Shown here: positions 29,308-36,827 of the stretch, piece by piece
Position numbering within the stretch: position 1 is the first letter of the stretch
Layout of the letters: the number at the start of each line of letters is the position of its first letter
Source: Bacteroidales bacterium H5
Lineage (GTDB): Bacteria > Bacteroidota > Bacteroidia > Bacteroidales > Muribaculaceae
Reading direction: 5' to 3'
NCBI GenBank assembly: GCA_001701225.1
Contig: DAAQ01000007.1
Span: 42,828 to 79,654 of the forward strand
Length of the DNA: 36,827 nt
Made by a program: the position numbers and the translations under genes
Notes under the pieces: generated by a model
Database searches by the model: none
The model's input: only the letters and a program-made list of their open reading frames with translations
What the model was told of the DNA's origin: nothing

Positions 29308-32300
29308 TTATTCACCCAACAGCACCTCGACTGCTTTCTCGAGCTGCTGGTCACGGCCTGTGACGATGATGGCCGGGTCGTTGGCTATCTTGACGTCGGG
29401 CTCGAGCTGCTGGTTCTCGAGGAATCGGCCCTGTGCGTCGCGGAATCCCACGACAGGGACTCCGAACAGCATGGAGTCGTCCTGGAGGTCAATCCAGTTG
29501 ACCGAGCTCATGGTGCCGGGCACGGGCATGCCCACAATCTTGCCCAGTCCGCGGTTGCGGTACATCCAGGGCGTGCCGTGGGCGTTAGAGTAGTTTGCCT
29601 CGCAGGTTATCATGACCGACGGACGCAGCCAGCGCTTTGACGGCATCTCGCCGCTCTTGACGCCGCGTATCTCCTGGTCGAGATATTTCTTGCCGCTGAA
29701 GAGCACCTCGATATCCTCGTGCAGACGTCCGCCACCGTTCCAGCGGGTGTCGATGATGATGCCCTCGCGGTCGGCATAGCGTCCGAGCACGTCGGCGTAG
29801 ATGGCACGATATGAGGCATCGGTCATCGAGCGCAAATGCACATAGCCCAGCTTACCCCCCGAGAGCGAGTCGACGGTGGCGCGGTTGCGCTCGACCCAGC
29901 GGCGGTAGAGCAGCTCGTTCTGATAGGATGAAGATACGGGTATGACCACCTCTTCGACCGTCTCGCCCGAGGGGAGCGTGAAGCTGACGAGGGTCTTGCG
30001 GCGCGCGGGGGTGTTGAGCGCATCCATGGGCGAGGGTAGGGTGGAGAGGCTGATGCCGTTTATGGCGGTGATTGTGGCTCCGGGACACATGCGCGATGTG
30101 GCGCGGTCGAATGGCCCCTTCTCTATCACCTCGGCCACGCGCAGCCCCCCGGCGGTGTCGGTGAGGTCGTATATCAGGCCGAGGGTTGCCGTGGGTTCCT
30201 TGGCTCCGGCGGGGTAGTAGCGTGCCCCGGTGTGGCTGACGTTGAGCTCGCCAAGCAGCTCTGAGGCCATCTCGGCGAAATCATAGTTGTTGGAGATGTG
30301 GGGCAGGTAGCGGCGGTATGCCTCGCCCAGTCCCTTCCAGTCCACGCCAAACATATCCTCGACAAGGAAGCGGCGCGCCTCCTCGGTGAGTATGTAGCCG
30401 AACATGTAGTCGCGCTCGGCGCGGGTGTCGATCTTCTGCACGCCCGAATATGAGATGTTCTCCGTCTTGCCTCCGGCGAGGGTCATCTTCTTCATCGACC
30501 TCGGGCCGAGGAGGAAGAGGGTCTTGCCCGACCCGTCGGGGAGCAGCGACAGGTCTGCGGCGCCGAGTTTCTTGTAAAGCTCAACGTCATCCTTGCGCAG
30601 GTCCATCTTCCAGAGGTCATATCCGTCGTCGACGCGCGAGAGGAAATAGAGGTTCTCGCCGTCGTTGTCGACCCATGCGTCGGCCACGTCAGACGAGAAG
30701 GGGGTCACCCTTATGACGCGCTCGTCGATTCCGTCGGCCTCGACGTTGACATAGTCGTCGGGTTTCTCATCCTTGGCTTCCGTATCCTCTTTCTTGGATT
30801 TCTTCTTGCCTTTCTTCGAGTCCTTCTCCGGGGTCTCCTTGTTCTTTTTCTGAGCCTTCTCCACCTCTTTGAGCAGGGCGAAATCCTCGGGCGAGAGCAT
30901 TGCGCGGTCGTATGCCTCGCGGTTGGTGAAGGCTATGAGCACATCGTCCTGCGAGCCCCACGATGCGAGGTTCTTCATTCCGTAGCGGTCTGACAGGAAC
31001 ACCACGGCGTTGCCACCCATGACCCAGCGGGGGGAGTGGTTGGTGTATGCGTCGTTGGTTACTCGCACCATCTGGCCGGTCTTGGCGTTGAAGAGCGCGA
31101 TGTCATAATAGGGGTCGCGCTTGTGGGTGTCTATGGTGGCGGCTATCCACTCGCCGTCTGGGCTCCAGTCCATCTCGATTCCGGCATCGTTGGCGGTGTA
31201 TGTGCTGCCGTCGGTGAGCAGGCGCACCTCGCGGGTGTCGAGGTCCATCACTGCAATCTTGCGGCGGTCCTGGATGAAGGCCATCCTCTGTCCGTCGGGC
31301 GAGATGAGCGGATTGGAGCGTTCCACGCCGTCGGCCGAGGGGAGCACGGCGGTCTCCTCGATGATGGTGGCGTTGGCAAAGTTGGGGTCATCCTTGCGCG
31401 AGATGCGCGCACGGTAGATATTGTCGTGTCCGTCGCGGTCTGAGGTATAATATAATGTGCGGTTGTCGGCGCCCCACGATGGCTCACGCTCACCTTGAGG
31501 TGTCGTTGTGACCTGCTTGGTGGTGGCATAGTCGGCCGAGGTGACGAAGATGTCGCCCCTGCGGGCAAAGGCCACCTGCTTGCCGTCGGGCGAGGGCACG
31601 GCCCCCTGAGCGCCCGAGGTGAAACGGTCTATCGTGACAGGCTCGTCAAAGTCGGCCACGATGTCGACGGCCACCCTGGCGGGTTTGCCTCCGGGTGTCA
31701 TGGTATATATCTCGCCGTCATATCCGAAGGCCAGCGTGCCGTTATCGGCCCTCGACAGGAACCTGACGGGATGTGTGGTGAAGTCCGTGAGGCGTGTCAC
31801 GGCCTTGGGGTTGTCGAGGGGGAATGACCAGACGTTGAACGACCCGCCGTCCCTCTCGCTGAGGAAATAGACTGTCGCCGTGGCGTTGTCGATGACCGGG
31901 TCGCGGTCCTCGCCCTCGCGCAGTGTCAGGTTGGTGTGCTTGCCTGTGGCGGCGTCATAGCGCCATATGTCGCGGGTCACAGACGATGTGTGGTGCTTGC
32001 GCCACTCGTCCTCCATCCCCTTGACATCCATGTAGAGGAACGACCTGCCGTCGGCCATATAGCTGAGGTGCTTGGCGGGTGTGCCCAGAATCTGCACGGG
32101 CGCCCCCTTGCCGTCGGCCGGGACGCTGTATAGCTGTGTCAGCCTCGCCGCCGGGAAGACGCGGCTTGCTGCCGGAGCCTGGATGGGAGCCGAGTAGACT
32201 ACCGAGAGGCCGTCGGGGGTGAAGGCCTCGGGTGTCTCGGCCGCCGAATTGGTGGTGAGCCGCCTGGGTGTGCCACCCTCGGCGCCGATGATGTATATGT

Positions 32301-32559
32301 CCATCGAGCCCTCGCGGTCGGCGGCGTATGCTATACGCTTGCTGTCGGGGCTCCATACGGGCGAAGCCTCGTAGGTCGGGGTCGATGTGAGGCGTGTGGC
32401 GCGTCCGCCTGTCACGGGAACTGTGAAGATGTCGCCCCTGTATGTGAAGGCGAGCTGTGTGCCGTCGGGCGAAATGCTCACGTCGCGCATCCAGAGGGGT
32501 GTCTCTGCCGACACCGCCGATGCCGACAGCAGCATCAGTGAAAGGAGATGGTATTTCAT
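29308..32559 (-). CDS. Tricorn-like serine protease (S41), exported
   Basis: The 1083-residue protein has a signal peptide (MKYHLLSLMLLSASAVSA). Two beta-propeller regions are built of WD/TolB-like repeats (about 20-550, e.g. VSISPDGTQLAFTYRGDIF, SPDSKRIAYAADREG), followed by a second repeat block with a lysine-rich segment. The C-terminal half has a PDZ-like domain (about 765-850) and an S41 catalytic domain with LNVSHTGAR (His), DTRWNGGG and ANYSNAHGTP (Ser). These fit tricorn protease relatives that trim peptides. The Lys-rich insert (about 575-615, AQKKNKETPEKDSKKGKKK) is unusual. It is likely periplasmic or cell-surface and is probably co-transcribed from EamA. Confidence 0.9.
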   Translation of the reverse strand: MKYHLLSLMLLSASAVSAETPLWMRDVSISPDGTQLAFTYRGDIFTVPVTGGRATRLTSTPTYEASPVWSPDSKRIAYAADREGSMDIYIIGAEGGTPRRLTTNSAAETPEAFTPDGLSVVYSAPIQAPAASRVFPAARLTQLYSVPADGKGAPVQILGTPAKHLSYMADGRSFLYMDVKGMEDEWRKHHTSSVTRDIWRYDAATGKHTNLTLREGEDRDPVIDNATATVYFLSERDGGSFNVWSFPLDNPKAVTRLTDFTTHPVRFLSRADNGTLAFGYDGEIYTMTPGGKPARVAVDIVADFDEPVTIDRFTSGAQGAVPSPDGKQVAFARRGDIFVTSADYATTKQVTTTPQGEREPSWGADNRTLYYTSDRDGHDNIYRARISRKDDPNFANATIIEETAVLPSADGVERSNPLISPDGQRMAFIQDRRKIAVMDLDTREVRLLTDGSTYTANDAGIEMDWSPDGEWIAATIDTHKRDPYYDIALFNAKTGQMVRVTNDAYTNHSPRWVMGGNAVVFLSDRYGMKNLASWGSQDDVLIAFTNREAYDRAMLSPEDFALLKEVEKAQKKNKETPEKDSKKGKKKSKKEDTEAKDEKPDDYVNVEADGIDERVIRVTPFSSDVADAWVDNDGENLYFLSRVDDGYDLWKMDLRKDDVELYKKLGAADLSLLPDGSGKTLFLLGPRSMKKMTLAGGKTENISYSGVQKIDTRAERDYMFGYILTEEARRFLVEDMFGVDWKGLGEAYRRYLPHISNNYDFAEMASELLGELNVSHTGARYYPAGAKEPTATLGLIYDLTDTAGGLRVAEVIEKGPFDRATSRMCPGATITAINGISLSTLPSPMDALNTPARRKTLVSFTLPSGETVEEVVIPVSSSYQNELLYRRWVERNRATVDSLSGGKLGYVHLRSMTDASYRAIYADVLGRYADREGIIIDTRWNGGGRLHEDIEVLFSGKKYLDQEIRGVKSGEMPSKRWLRPSVMITCEANYSNAHGTPWMYRNRGLGKIVGMPVPGTMSSVNWIDLQDDSMLFGVPVVGFRDAQGRFLENQQLEPDVKIANDPAIIVTGRDQQLEKAVEVLLGE

Positions 32560-32606
32560 TTCTGTAGTCAGTTATTTTGCACGTTATAGTCCTATGGGTG
32601 AGCCGG

Positions 32607-33530
32607 TCAGCTCAGTTTCTTTATATCCCTGCGTTGCAGCACGTCGGCCAGCCATACGCCCGCCAGGATGAGGGCGCATCCGGCATATCCCACGGGCGTG
32701 ATTTTCTCGCCCAGGGCGAGCATGGCGAATATCATGGTGATGACGGGCTGGAAATACATGTAGTTCGAGGCCGTGACGGGGCCTATCTTGACGATGGCGA
32801 GAGCCCACATGAGGTATCCGGCCATCGAGCATACAAGCGAGAGGAACAGAAGGTTCCACAGGCATGCGGGCTCGAGCAGTATCGAGGGATTGCTGATTTC
32901 GGGCTCGACGGCCAGGAAGGGGATGGCCGTCAGCACGCCGTAGAAGAAAATCTTCCTTGTGATGAACATCTCGGTATAGTTTGCGCTCAGGGGCTTGATC
33001 ATCAGTCCGTAGACGGCCCAGCAGAACGCCGCGAGCAGCGAGAGCAGGTCGCCGATGGGGTTCAGCGCCATGTTGAACGAGCTGTTGAATATCACCAGAC
33101 CCACGCCGAGGAATGCCACGACGCTGCCTATGTATGCGCCCCGTCCCGGGCGGTTGGTCTTGTAGACTAGTCCCACGAGAAGCACCGTGAGCAGCGGCGG
33201 CATAGAGGTGATGAGCGACACATTGGTCACCAGGGTGTATTCGAGCGCGACATTCTCGGCGATGAAATAGACCGACCCCGCCACGAGTCCGCACGCCACA
33301 AACAGCAGCTCGTCCTTGAGCGAGTTGGATAGGATCTTCTTGTGGCAGAAACAGAGCATCGCCACATAGGCCAGGGTGAAACGGTAGATATAGATCTCGA
33401 TCGGGTGCAGCCCATGGTCAAGAAGGATACGTGTCGACACTAACGACAGTCCCCATGCCACGACTGTGAGGAGCGCGAACATGTGATAGAGCCATAAATT
33501 CCGTTTGCCCGCAGGGCGCTGTGATTCCAT
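32607..33530 (-). CDS. EamA/DMT-family permease
   Basis: This 307-residue inner-membrane transporter of the drug/metabolite superfamily has ten predicted helices in two EamA halves, beginning LWLYHMFALLTVVAWGLSLVSTRILL and ending VGYAGCALILAGVWLADVL. The motif RPGRGAYIGSVVAFLGVGLVIF marks the first-half junction. Substrate unknown. Its promoter faces that of the OmpA-type lipoprotein gene. The gap to the protease gene is 47 bases. Confidence 0.92.
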   Translation of the reverse strand: MESQRPAGKRNLWLYHMFALLTVVAWGLSLVSTRILLDHGLHPIEIYIYRFTLAYVAMLCFCHKKILSNSLKDELLFVACGLVAGSVYFIAENVALEYTLVTNVSLITSMPPLLTVLLVGLVYKTNRPGRGAYIGSVVAFLGVGLVIFNSSFNMALNPIGDLLSLLAAFCWAVYGLMIKPLSANYTEMFITRKIFFYGVLTAIPFLAVEPEISNPSILLEPACLWNLLFLSLVCSMAGYLMWALAIVKIGPVTASNYMYFQPVITMIFAMLALGEKITPVGYAGCALILAGVWLADVLQRRDIKKLS

Positions 33531-33590
33531 ATATGCCGGATTATGTTGTATATTGTCAGGTGAGGCCGGACCCCGTGACGGGTCGGCAGA

Positions 33591-33623
33591 GCAAAATTAC
33601 ACAATTTTTCTTAACCCCGCAAA
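33591..33623 (-). promoter_or_regulatory. Promoter of the EamA/protease transcript
   Basis: Minus-strand TTTG (33623-33620), exactly 20 bases, TAATTTTGC (33599-33591). A near-perfect Bacteroidetes promoter with a leader of about 55 bases. Confidence 0.8.
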
Positions 33624-33717
33624 AAATCGTCATGCCCCGATTAGGTTGAAAAACTGACGTTTGCTTAAACTTTATACCTCAATTATGCGTAATAAAGTAA
33701 GATTTTTCACTCATATA

Positions 33718-33749
33718 TTGTGCAAAGTCGTGATATTTCGCTACTTTTG
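33718..33749 (+). promoter_or_regulatory. Promoter of the OmpA-type lipoprotein gene
   Basis: TTG (33718-33720), 21 bases, TACTTTTG (33742-33749). The leader is about 42 bases. The two divergent promoters lie about 95 bases apart. Confidence 0.65.
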
Positions 33750-33794
33750 TAGCCATGAATTTACAAATTTAACTTAAACAATAGAATTATCGGT

Positions 33795-34502
33795 ATGAAA
33801 CTCATCAAAACATTGGGTCTTCCCGCGCTGGCACTCTGCGTGCTCGGGATGGGCATGACAGGCTGTTCGTCAATGACCAATACAGGTAAGGGCGCTCTCA
33901 TCGGTGGCGGTGGCGGCGCAGGTCTCGGCGCAGGTCTCGGCGCCATCATCGGCGGCGGCAAGGGTGCCGCTATCGGCAGCGCCATCGGTGCCGCAGTCGG
34001 CGCAGGTGCCGGCGTGCTCATCGGCCAGAAGATGGACAAGCAGCAGAAGGAGCTCCAGGAGCAGCTGGCCCAGCAGGCCAAGGTCGAGCAGACCACCGAT
34101 GCCAACGGTCTCCAGGCCATCAAGGTGACCTTCGACGGCGGCATCCTCTTCCCCACCAACGGCACAACCCTGAGCGCCAACGCCAAGGCCGACCTCTCGA
34201 AGTTCGCCCAGTCGCTCAACTCCAACCCCAACACCAACGTACAGATCTACGGCTATACCGATGACACCGGCACACTGGCCGTGAACCAGCGCGTGTCGAC
34301 AGGCCGTGCCGACGCCGTGCGCAACTACCTGCTCAACTCGGGCGTAGCAGCCACCCGTCTGTCGGCCGAGGGTCTGCCCATGCAGGACTACATCGCCTCG
34401 AACGCCACCGCAGAGGGCCGTGCCCAGAACCGCCGCGTCGAGATATATATCACCGCAGACCAGAAGATGATTGAGGAAGCCAACAACGGCACCCTTAAAT
34501 AA
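33795..34502 (+). CDS. OmpA-family lipoprotein with glycine zipper
   Basis: This 235-residue outer-membrane lipoprotein has a lipobox at MTGC (Cys24) after a hydrophobic signal. A glycine-zipper stretch of about 45 residues (LIGGGGGAGLGAGLGAIIGGG and following) is typical of membrane-inserting segments. Residues about 75-95 form a short coiled coil (KQQKELQEQLAQQAK). The C-terminal OmpA domain (about 105-225) has YGYTDDTG and AQNRRVEIYI, which hold the Asp and Arg that bind peptidoglycan. It is monocistronic with its own promoter and terminator. Confidence 0.92.
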   Translation: MKLIKTLGLPALALCVLGMGMTGCSSMTNTGKGALIGGGGGAGLGAGLGAIIGGGKGAAIGSAIGAAVGAGAGVLIGQKMDKQQKELQEQLAQQAKVEQTTDANGLQAIKVTFDGGILFPTNGTTLSANAKADLSKFAQSLNSNPNTNVQIYGYTDDTGTLAVNQRVSTGRADAVRNYLLNSGVAATRLSAEGLPMQDYIASNATAEGRAQNRRVEIYITADQKMIEEANNGTLK

Positions 34503-34540
34503 GGCATCGGAGACGGACGCTGACGCGCCCGATCCATTTC

Positions 34541-34590
34541 AAAAAAGCCGACGCCGCGCTCTGTATGGAGCGGGGCGTCGCGCTTTTTGT
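34541..34590 (+). terminator. Intrinsic terminator after the OmpA-type gene
   Basis: CGACGCC (34549-34555) pairs with GGCGTCG (34574-34580), extended inside by CGCTC/GAGCG, and the stem is followed by CGCTTTTTG (T-run 34584-34588). An A-run upstream may make it bidirectional. Confidence 0.85.
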
Positions 34591-34631
34591 TAAAAAATCA
34601 TAAGCGGATGGGGTAATCGGCGGAAAATGAC

Positions 34632-34640
34632 TAACTTTGC
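34632..34640 (+). promoter_or_regulatory. Promoter -7 element for rplY
   Basis: TAACTTTGC is a perfect match. The start near 34643 leaves a leader of about 87 bases, in which AAATTAAGA (34671-34679) pairs with TCTTAATTT (34689-34697). The hairpin could be involved in control of L25 synthesis, but this is inference. Confidence 0.55.
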
Positions 34641-34729
34641 AACCGCTTTTTAGCATCCCCGTGTGATGGGAAATTAAGAAGCAGAATCTCTTAATTTTGA
34701 GTAACACAACCAAAACCCCAAACAAAACA

Positions 34730-35380
34730 ATGAAGACATTCGCACTCAACGCCGAGCCCCGTACAGACCTCGGCAAGAAGGCAACCAAAGAGCTGCGCAA
34801 GCAGAACCTCATCCCCGTCGTCCTGAACGGCGGCAAGATCATCGACCTCCCCTATGCAGGCACACTCAAGGCCGGCGAGAAGATTGTCGAGATCGGCAAC
34901 GGCAAGGGCCTCATCACAACCGACCTCACCGTGCGTCAGGAGGATGTTCGCAAGCTCGTCTATACCCCCGACATCTATGCAATCGAGCTCACCGTCAACG
35001 GCGAGACCCGCATGGCTGTGCTCAAGGACATCCAGTTCCACCCCGTCAAGGATTCTATCCTCCACATCGACCTGCTCGAGGTGACCAAGGAGAAGCCCGT
35101 GACCATCGAGGTACCCGTTAAGCTCGAGGGCCACGCCGAGGGTGTGAAGGCCGGTGGTAAGCTGAATCTGTCGATGAAGAAGATCAAAGTCAAGGCTCCC
35201 TACACCGAGATTCCCGAGCGCGTTGTCATCAACGTCGACAACCTCGGCCTCGGCAAGACCCTCCAGATCGGCGACCTCCATTTCGAGGGCCTCGAGCTGA
35301 TGAATGCCAAGAACGCCGTTGTCTGCGCCGTAGCCCTGACCCGCGCTGCCCGCGGTGCCCAGGCCAACGCCGGAAACTGA
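34730..35380 (+). CDS. rplY: 50S ribosomal protein L25/Ctc
   Basis: This protein binds 5S rRNA in the large ribosomal subunit. The start is ATG at 34730 (MKTFALNAEPRTDLGKKATKELRKQ), matching the CTC-type N-terminus; a Met codon 33 bases upstream lies in the leader hairpin. The 216-residue protein has the L25 domain (to about 95; YTPDIYAIELTVNGETRMAVLKDIQFHP) followed by the longer Ctc-type C-terminal beta domain (VKLEGHAEGVKAGGKLN). The basic tail contains RAARGAQANAGN. Confidence 0.95.
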   Translation: MKTFALNAEPRTDLGKKATKELRKQNLIPVVLNGGKIIDLPYAGTLKAGEKIVEIGNGKGLITTDLTVRQEDVRKLVYTPDIYAIELTVNGETRMAVLKDIQFHPVKDSILHIDLLEVTKEKPVTIEVPVKLEGHAEGVKAGGKLNLSMKKIKVKAPYTEIPERVVINVDNLGLGKTLQIGDLHFEGLELMNAKNAVVCAVALTRAARGAQANAGN

Positions 35381-35402
35381 TCGGTATAGAATCAACGCAT
35401 TG

Positions 35403-35440
35403 ATAGGTCTAACGGGTCGTCTACGGCCTGTTAGACCTAT
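35403..35440. terminator. Inverted repeat between rplY and pth
   Basis: ATAGGTCTAAC (35403-35413) pairs perfectly with GTTAGACCTAT (35430-35440), with further partial pairing inside. It ends TTTCGG with only a weak T-run, so termination strength is uncertain; it could instead be one of the intergenic AT/GC palindromes. Confidence 0.65.
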
Positions 35441-35466
35441 TTCGGTTATTTAAAACCATATATACA

Positions 35467-36030
35467 ATGAAATATCTCATAGTCGGACTGGGCAATATCG
35501 GGCCGGAGTATGCCGGGACACGCCACAACTCGGGTTTCATCGTGGCCGACGCGCTTGTGGAGAGCGCCGGGGGCACCTTCGAGACCGAGCGATATGGCGA
35601 CGTGGCACGCATCCGTGTCAAGAATGCCCAGCTCATAGTGCTCAAGCCGTCGACATACATGAACCTGTCGGGCAATGCCGTGCGCTACTGGAAGGAGAAG
35701 GAGGGGATAGACCTGGAGCGTATCCTGGTCATCGTCGATGACTGTGCCCTCCCGTTCGGGGCCATACGCATCAAGCCTTCGGGTAGCGACGCGGGCCACA
35801 ACGGCCTCAAGAATATCGCCCAGATGCTGGGCACACAGGCTTATCCGCGCCTGAGGTTCGGGATAGGTAACGATTTCCCGCGCGGCAGTCAGATTGACTA
35901 TGTGCTGGGTATGTTTACCCCCACCGAGGCCGAGGCGATGGGCGAGCGTGTCAAGATTGCCGTCGAGGCCATCAAGATATTCTGCCTCGCCGGCCTCCAG
36001 ACCGCAATGTGCCAGTATAATAATAAGTAG
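35467..36030 (+). CDS. pth: Peptidyl-tRNA hydrolase
   Basis: Pth recycles tRNA from peptidyl-tRNA dropped by ribosomes. The 187-residue protein has the family N-terminus YLIVGLGNIGPEYAGTRHNSGF with the catalytic His in TRHN. KPSTYMNLSG, ILVIVDDCALPFG (catalytic Asp) and SDAGHNGLKNI follow. It lies between L25 and an Hsp15-type gene, a common order of translation genes. Confidence 0.96.
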   Translation: MKYLIVGLGNIGPEYAGTRHNSGFIVADALVESAGGTFETERYGDVARIRVKNAQLIVLKPSTYMNLSGNAVRYWKEKEGIDLERILVIVDDCALPFGAIRIKPSGSDAGHNGLKNIAQMLGTQAYPRLRFGIGNDFPRGSQIDYVLGMFTPTEAEAMGERVKIAVEAIKIFCLAGLQTAMCQYNNK

Positions 36031-36038
36031 GGGAGTAG

Positions 36039-36164
36039 GGGTTAAAGGTTAAAGGTTAAAGGAACCTGAGATTTGATGCCTGATACCAATGACCGATGAA
36101 ATCTCCCTTATAACCTATGCCCTTTAACCTTTAACCCATAACCTTTAACCCATAACCTTTAACC
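36039..36164. repeat. Heptad arrays GGTTAAA / TTTAACC, inverted, upstream of the Hsp15 gene
   Basis: Three GGTTAAA units plus two bases (36040-36062) face six TTTAACC/CATAACC units (36123-36164). GGGTTAAAGGTTAAAGG (36039-36055) is exactly complementary to 36121-36137, giving a 17-bp stem. The array ends four bases before the ATG at 36168. Confidence 0.95.
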
Positions 36165-36167
36165 TCT

Positions 36168-36590
36168 ATGGAAGTCCGTATAGATAAGTGGCTGTGGGCG
36201 ATGCGAATCTTCAAGACCCGCACAGTCGCCACCGAAGCCTGCAAGAAGGGGCGTGTGCTGATGGGCGGGGTGCCTGTCAAGCCGTCGCGCACCATCAAGG
36301 AGGGCGACGTCATTGACGTGCGCAAGCCGCCGGTGACATACTCGTTCCGTGTCAAGGCCCTCTGCCAGAACCGCCTGGGTGCCAAGCTGGTGCCCGATTA
36401 TATGGAGAATATCACGCCTCAGAGCCAGCTCGACCTGCTCGACATCGTGAAGATTTCGGGTTTCATCGACCGCCGCAAGGGCCTCGGTCGCCCCACCAAG
36501 CGCGAGGGGCGCGAGCTGTCGCGCTTCACCGACTCGATTGCCGAGTCGGACGGCTGGGATTTCGATTTCCTCGACGACGACGAGGAGTGA
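36168..36590 (+). CDS. S4-domain RNA-binding protein, Hsp15/RqcP type
   Basis: This 140-residue protein has an N-terminal S4 domain (RIDKWLWAMRIFKTRTVATEACKKGRVLMGG, then VKPSRTIKEGDVIDV). Hsp15 (HslR) binds 50S subunits that carry a stalled peptidyl-tRNA and helps recycle them; RqcP helps in C-terminal tailing. The basic second part (RRKGLGRPTKREGREL) and acidic end (DFDFLDDDEE) are usual. The gene follows pth, consistent with a translation-recycling role. The start is the ATG directly after the heptad array. Confidence 0.93.
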   Translation: MEVRIDKWLWAMRIFKTRTVATEACKKGRVLMGGVPVKPSRTIKEGDVIDVRKPPVTYSFRVKALCQNRLGAKLVPDYMENITPQSQLDLLDIVKISGFIDRRKGLGRPTKREGRELSRFTDSIAESDGWDFDFLDDDEE

Positions 36591-36621
36591 GCCCTTCGCT
36601 CCACGCTCTCGGGTGTACGGA

Positions 36622-36826
36622 CCCCCATGCGGGGGCCCGAATGTGTGGGGCGTATCGAGACCTATGGGCAAGCCCATAGGCTATTATGACGGTGCCCCGC
36701 ATCCGCGGGGCGCGGTTTTTAATAGGGGGGCGATGGAGCCCCGCGGATGCGGGGGGTGGCCTTAATAGCCTCGGGGCTTGCCCCGAGGTATGGGATGATG
36801 TGTGATTTGCGGCCCCCGCATGGGGG
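36622..36826. repeat. Mirrored mosaic hairpin repeats (A-B-C, C'-B'-A')
   Basis: Forward set: A CCCCC-ATGC-GGGGG (36622-36635), B CCTATGGGC-AA-GCCCATAGG (36661-36680), C GCCCCGC-ATCC-GCGGGGC (36694-36711), followed by GTTTTT (terminator-like). Inverted set: C' GCCCCGC-GGAT-GCGGGG (36738-36754), B' CCTCGGGGC-TT-GCCCCGAGG (36769-36788), A' CCCCC-GCAT-GGGGG (36813-36826). The centre is near 36725 and the element runs to the right edge. No gene is seen after 36590. Confidence 0.9.
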
Positions 36827-36827
36827 T

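Overview
The window looks like chromosomal DNA from a GC-rich gut-type member of the order Bacteroidales; a Muribaculaceae-like genome is my best guess. The evidence is the repeated Bacteroidetes-type promoter (TTTG, about 20 bases, then TAnnTTTGC), the Bacteroidales-restricted families DUF4271 and DUF4494, a BspA-like leucine-rich-repeat surface protein with a type IX-like C-terminal tail, and conserved gene orders (DUF4271-hemD-rnpA-yidD-tatD; pdxJ divergent from nadK with exbB-exbD-tonB downstream). Family or genus is inference.

Layout. 1-1200: two minus-strand genes, one cut by the edge, that look like a phage portal-type remnant. 1295-6591: a plus-strand run with bioB, a ThiF/MoeB-like E1 enzyme, a LOG-family hydrolase, DUF4271, hemD, rnpA, yidD and a TatD-type hydrolase. 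6472-9656: a minus-strand block with queG (its 3' end overlaps tatD antisense), a polysaccharide deacetylase, hflX and tRNA-Asp. 9657-11423: an AT-rich, gene-poor island with a HEPN/Abi-like toxin gene, a small RNA antisense to its leader, and a roughly 360-nt structured RNA. 11424-14699: a 1091-residue LRR protein, followed by a train of GC-rich hairpins. 15148-18566: sufC-sufD-sufS without sufB. 18579-27079: a long minus-strand series of yraN, obgE, three nonulosonic (legionaminic-type) acid genes, yggS, DUF4494, tonB-exbD-exbB and pdxJ. 27211-29229: a shrunken CBS/ACT protein, nadK and a YgjP-type metallopeptidase. 29308-33530 (minus): a tricorn-like protease and an EamA transporter. 33795-36590 (plus): an OmpA-type lipoprotein, ribosomal protein L25, pth and an Hsp15-type S4 protein. 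The right edge is a mirrored set of hairpin repeats.

How the genes work together. Most genes are housekeeping: cofactors (biotin, heme precursor, PLP, NADP, Fe-S), tRNA and ribosome quality (rnpA, queG, pth, L25, Hsp15, HflX, Obg), and envelope functions (YidD, TonB/ExbBD, OmpA lipoprotein, nonulosonic acid activation). The accessory content is the portal remnant, the HEPN/antisense cassette beside tRNA-Asp, the LRR protein and several intergenic repeat families. These families are heptad arrays of GGTTAAA type, CTAGTT-type palindromes and mosaic GC-rich hairpins. The hairpins show compensatory base changes between copies.

Best candidates for something undescribed are the antisense-covered HEPN cassette (9815-10930), the 360-nt structured RNA (10987-11347), the mosaic hairpin element (14716-14985 and 36622-36826) and the CBS-deleted gene at 27211. 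All statements come from reading the sequence; no database search was run.
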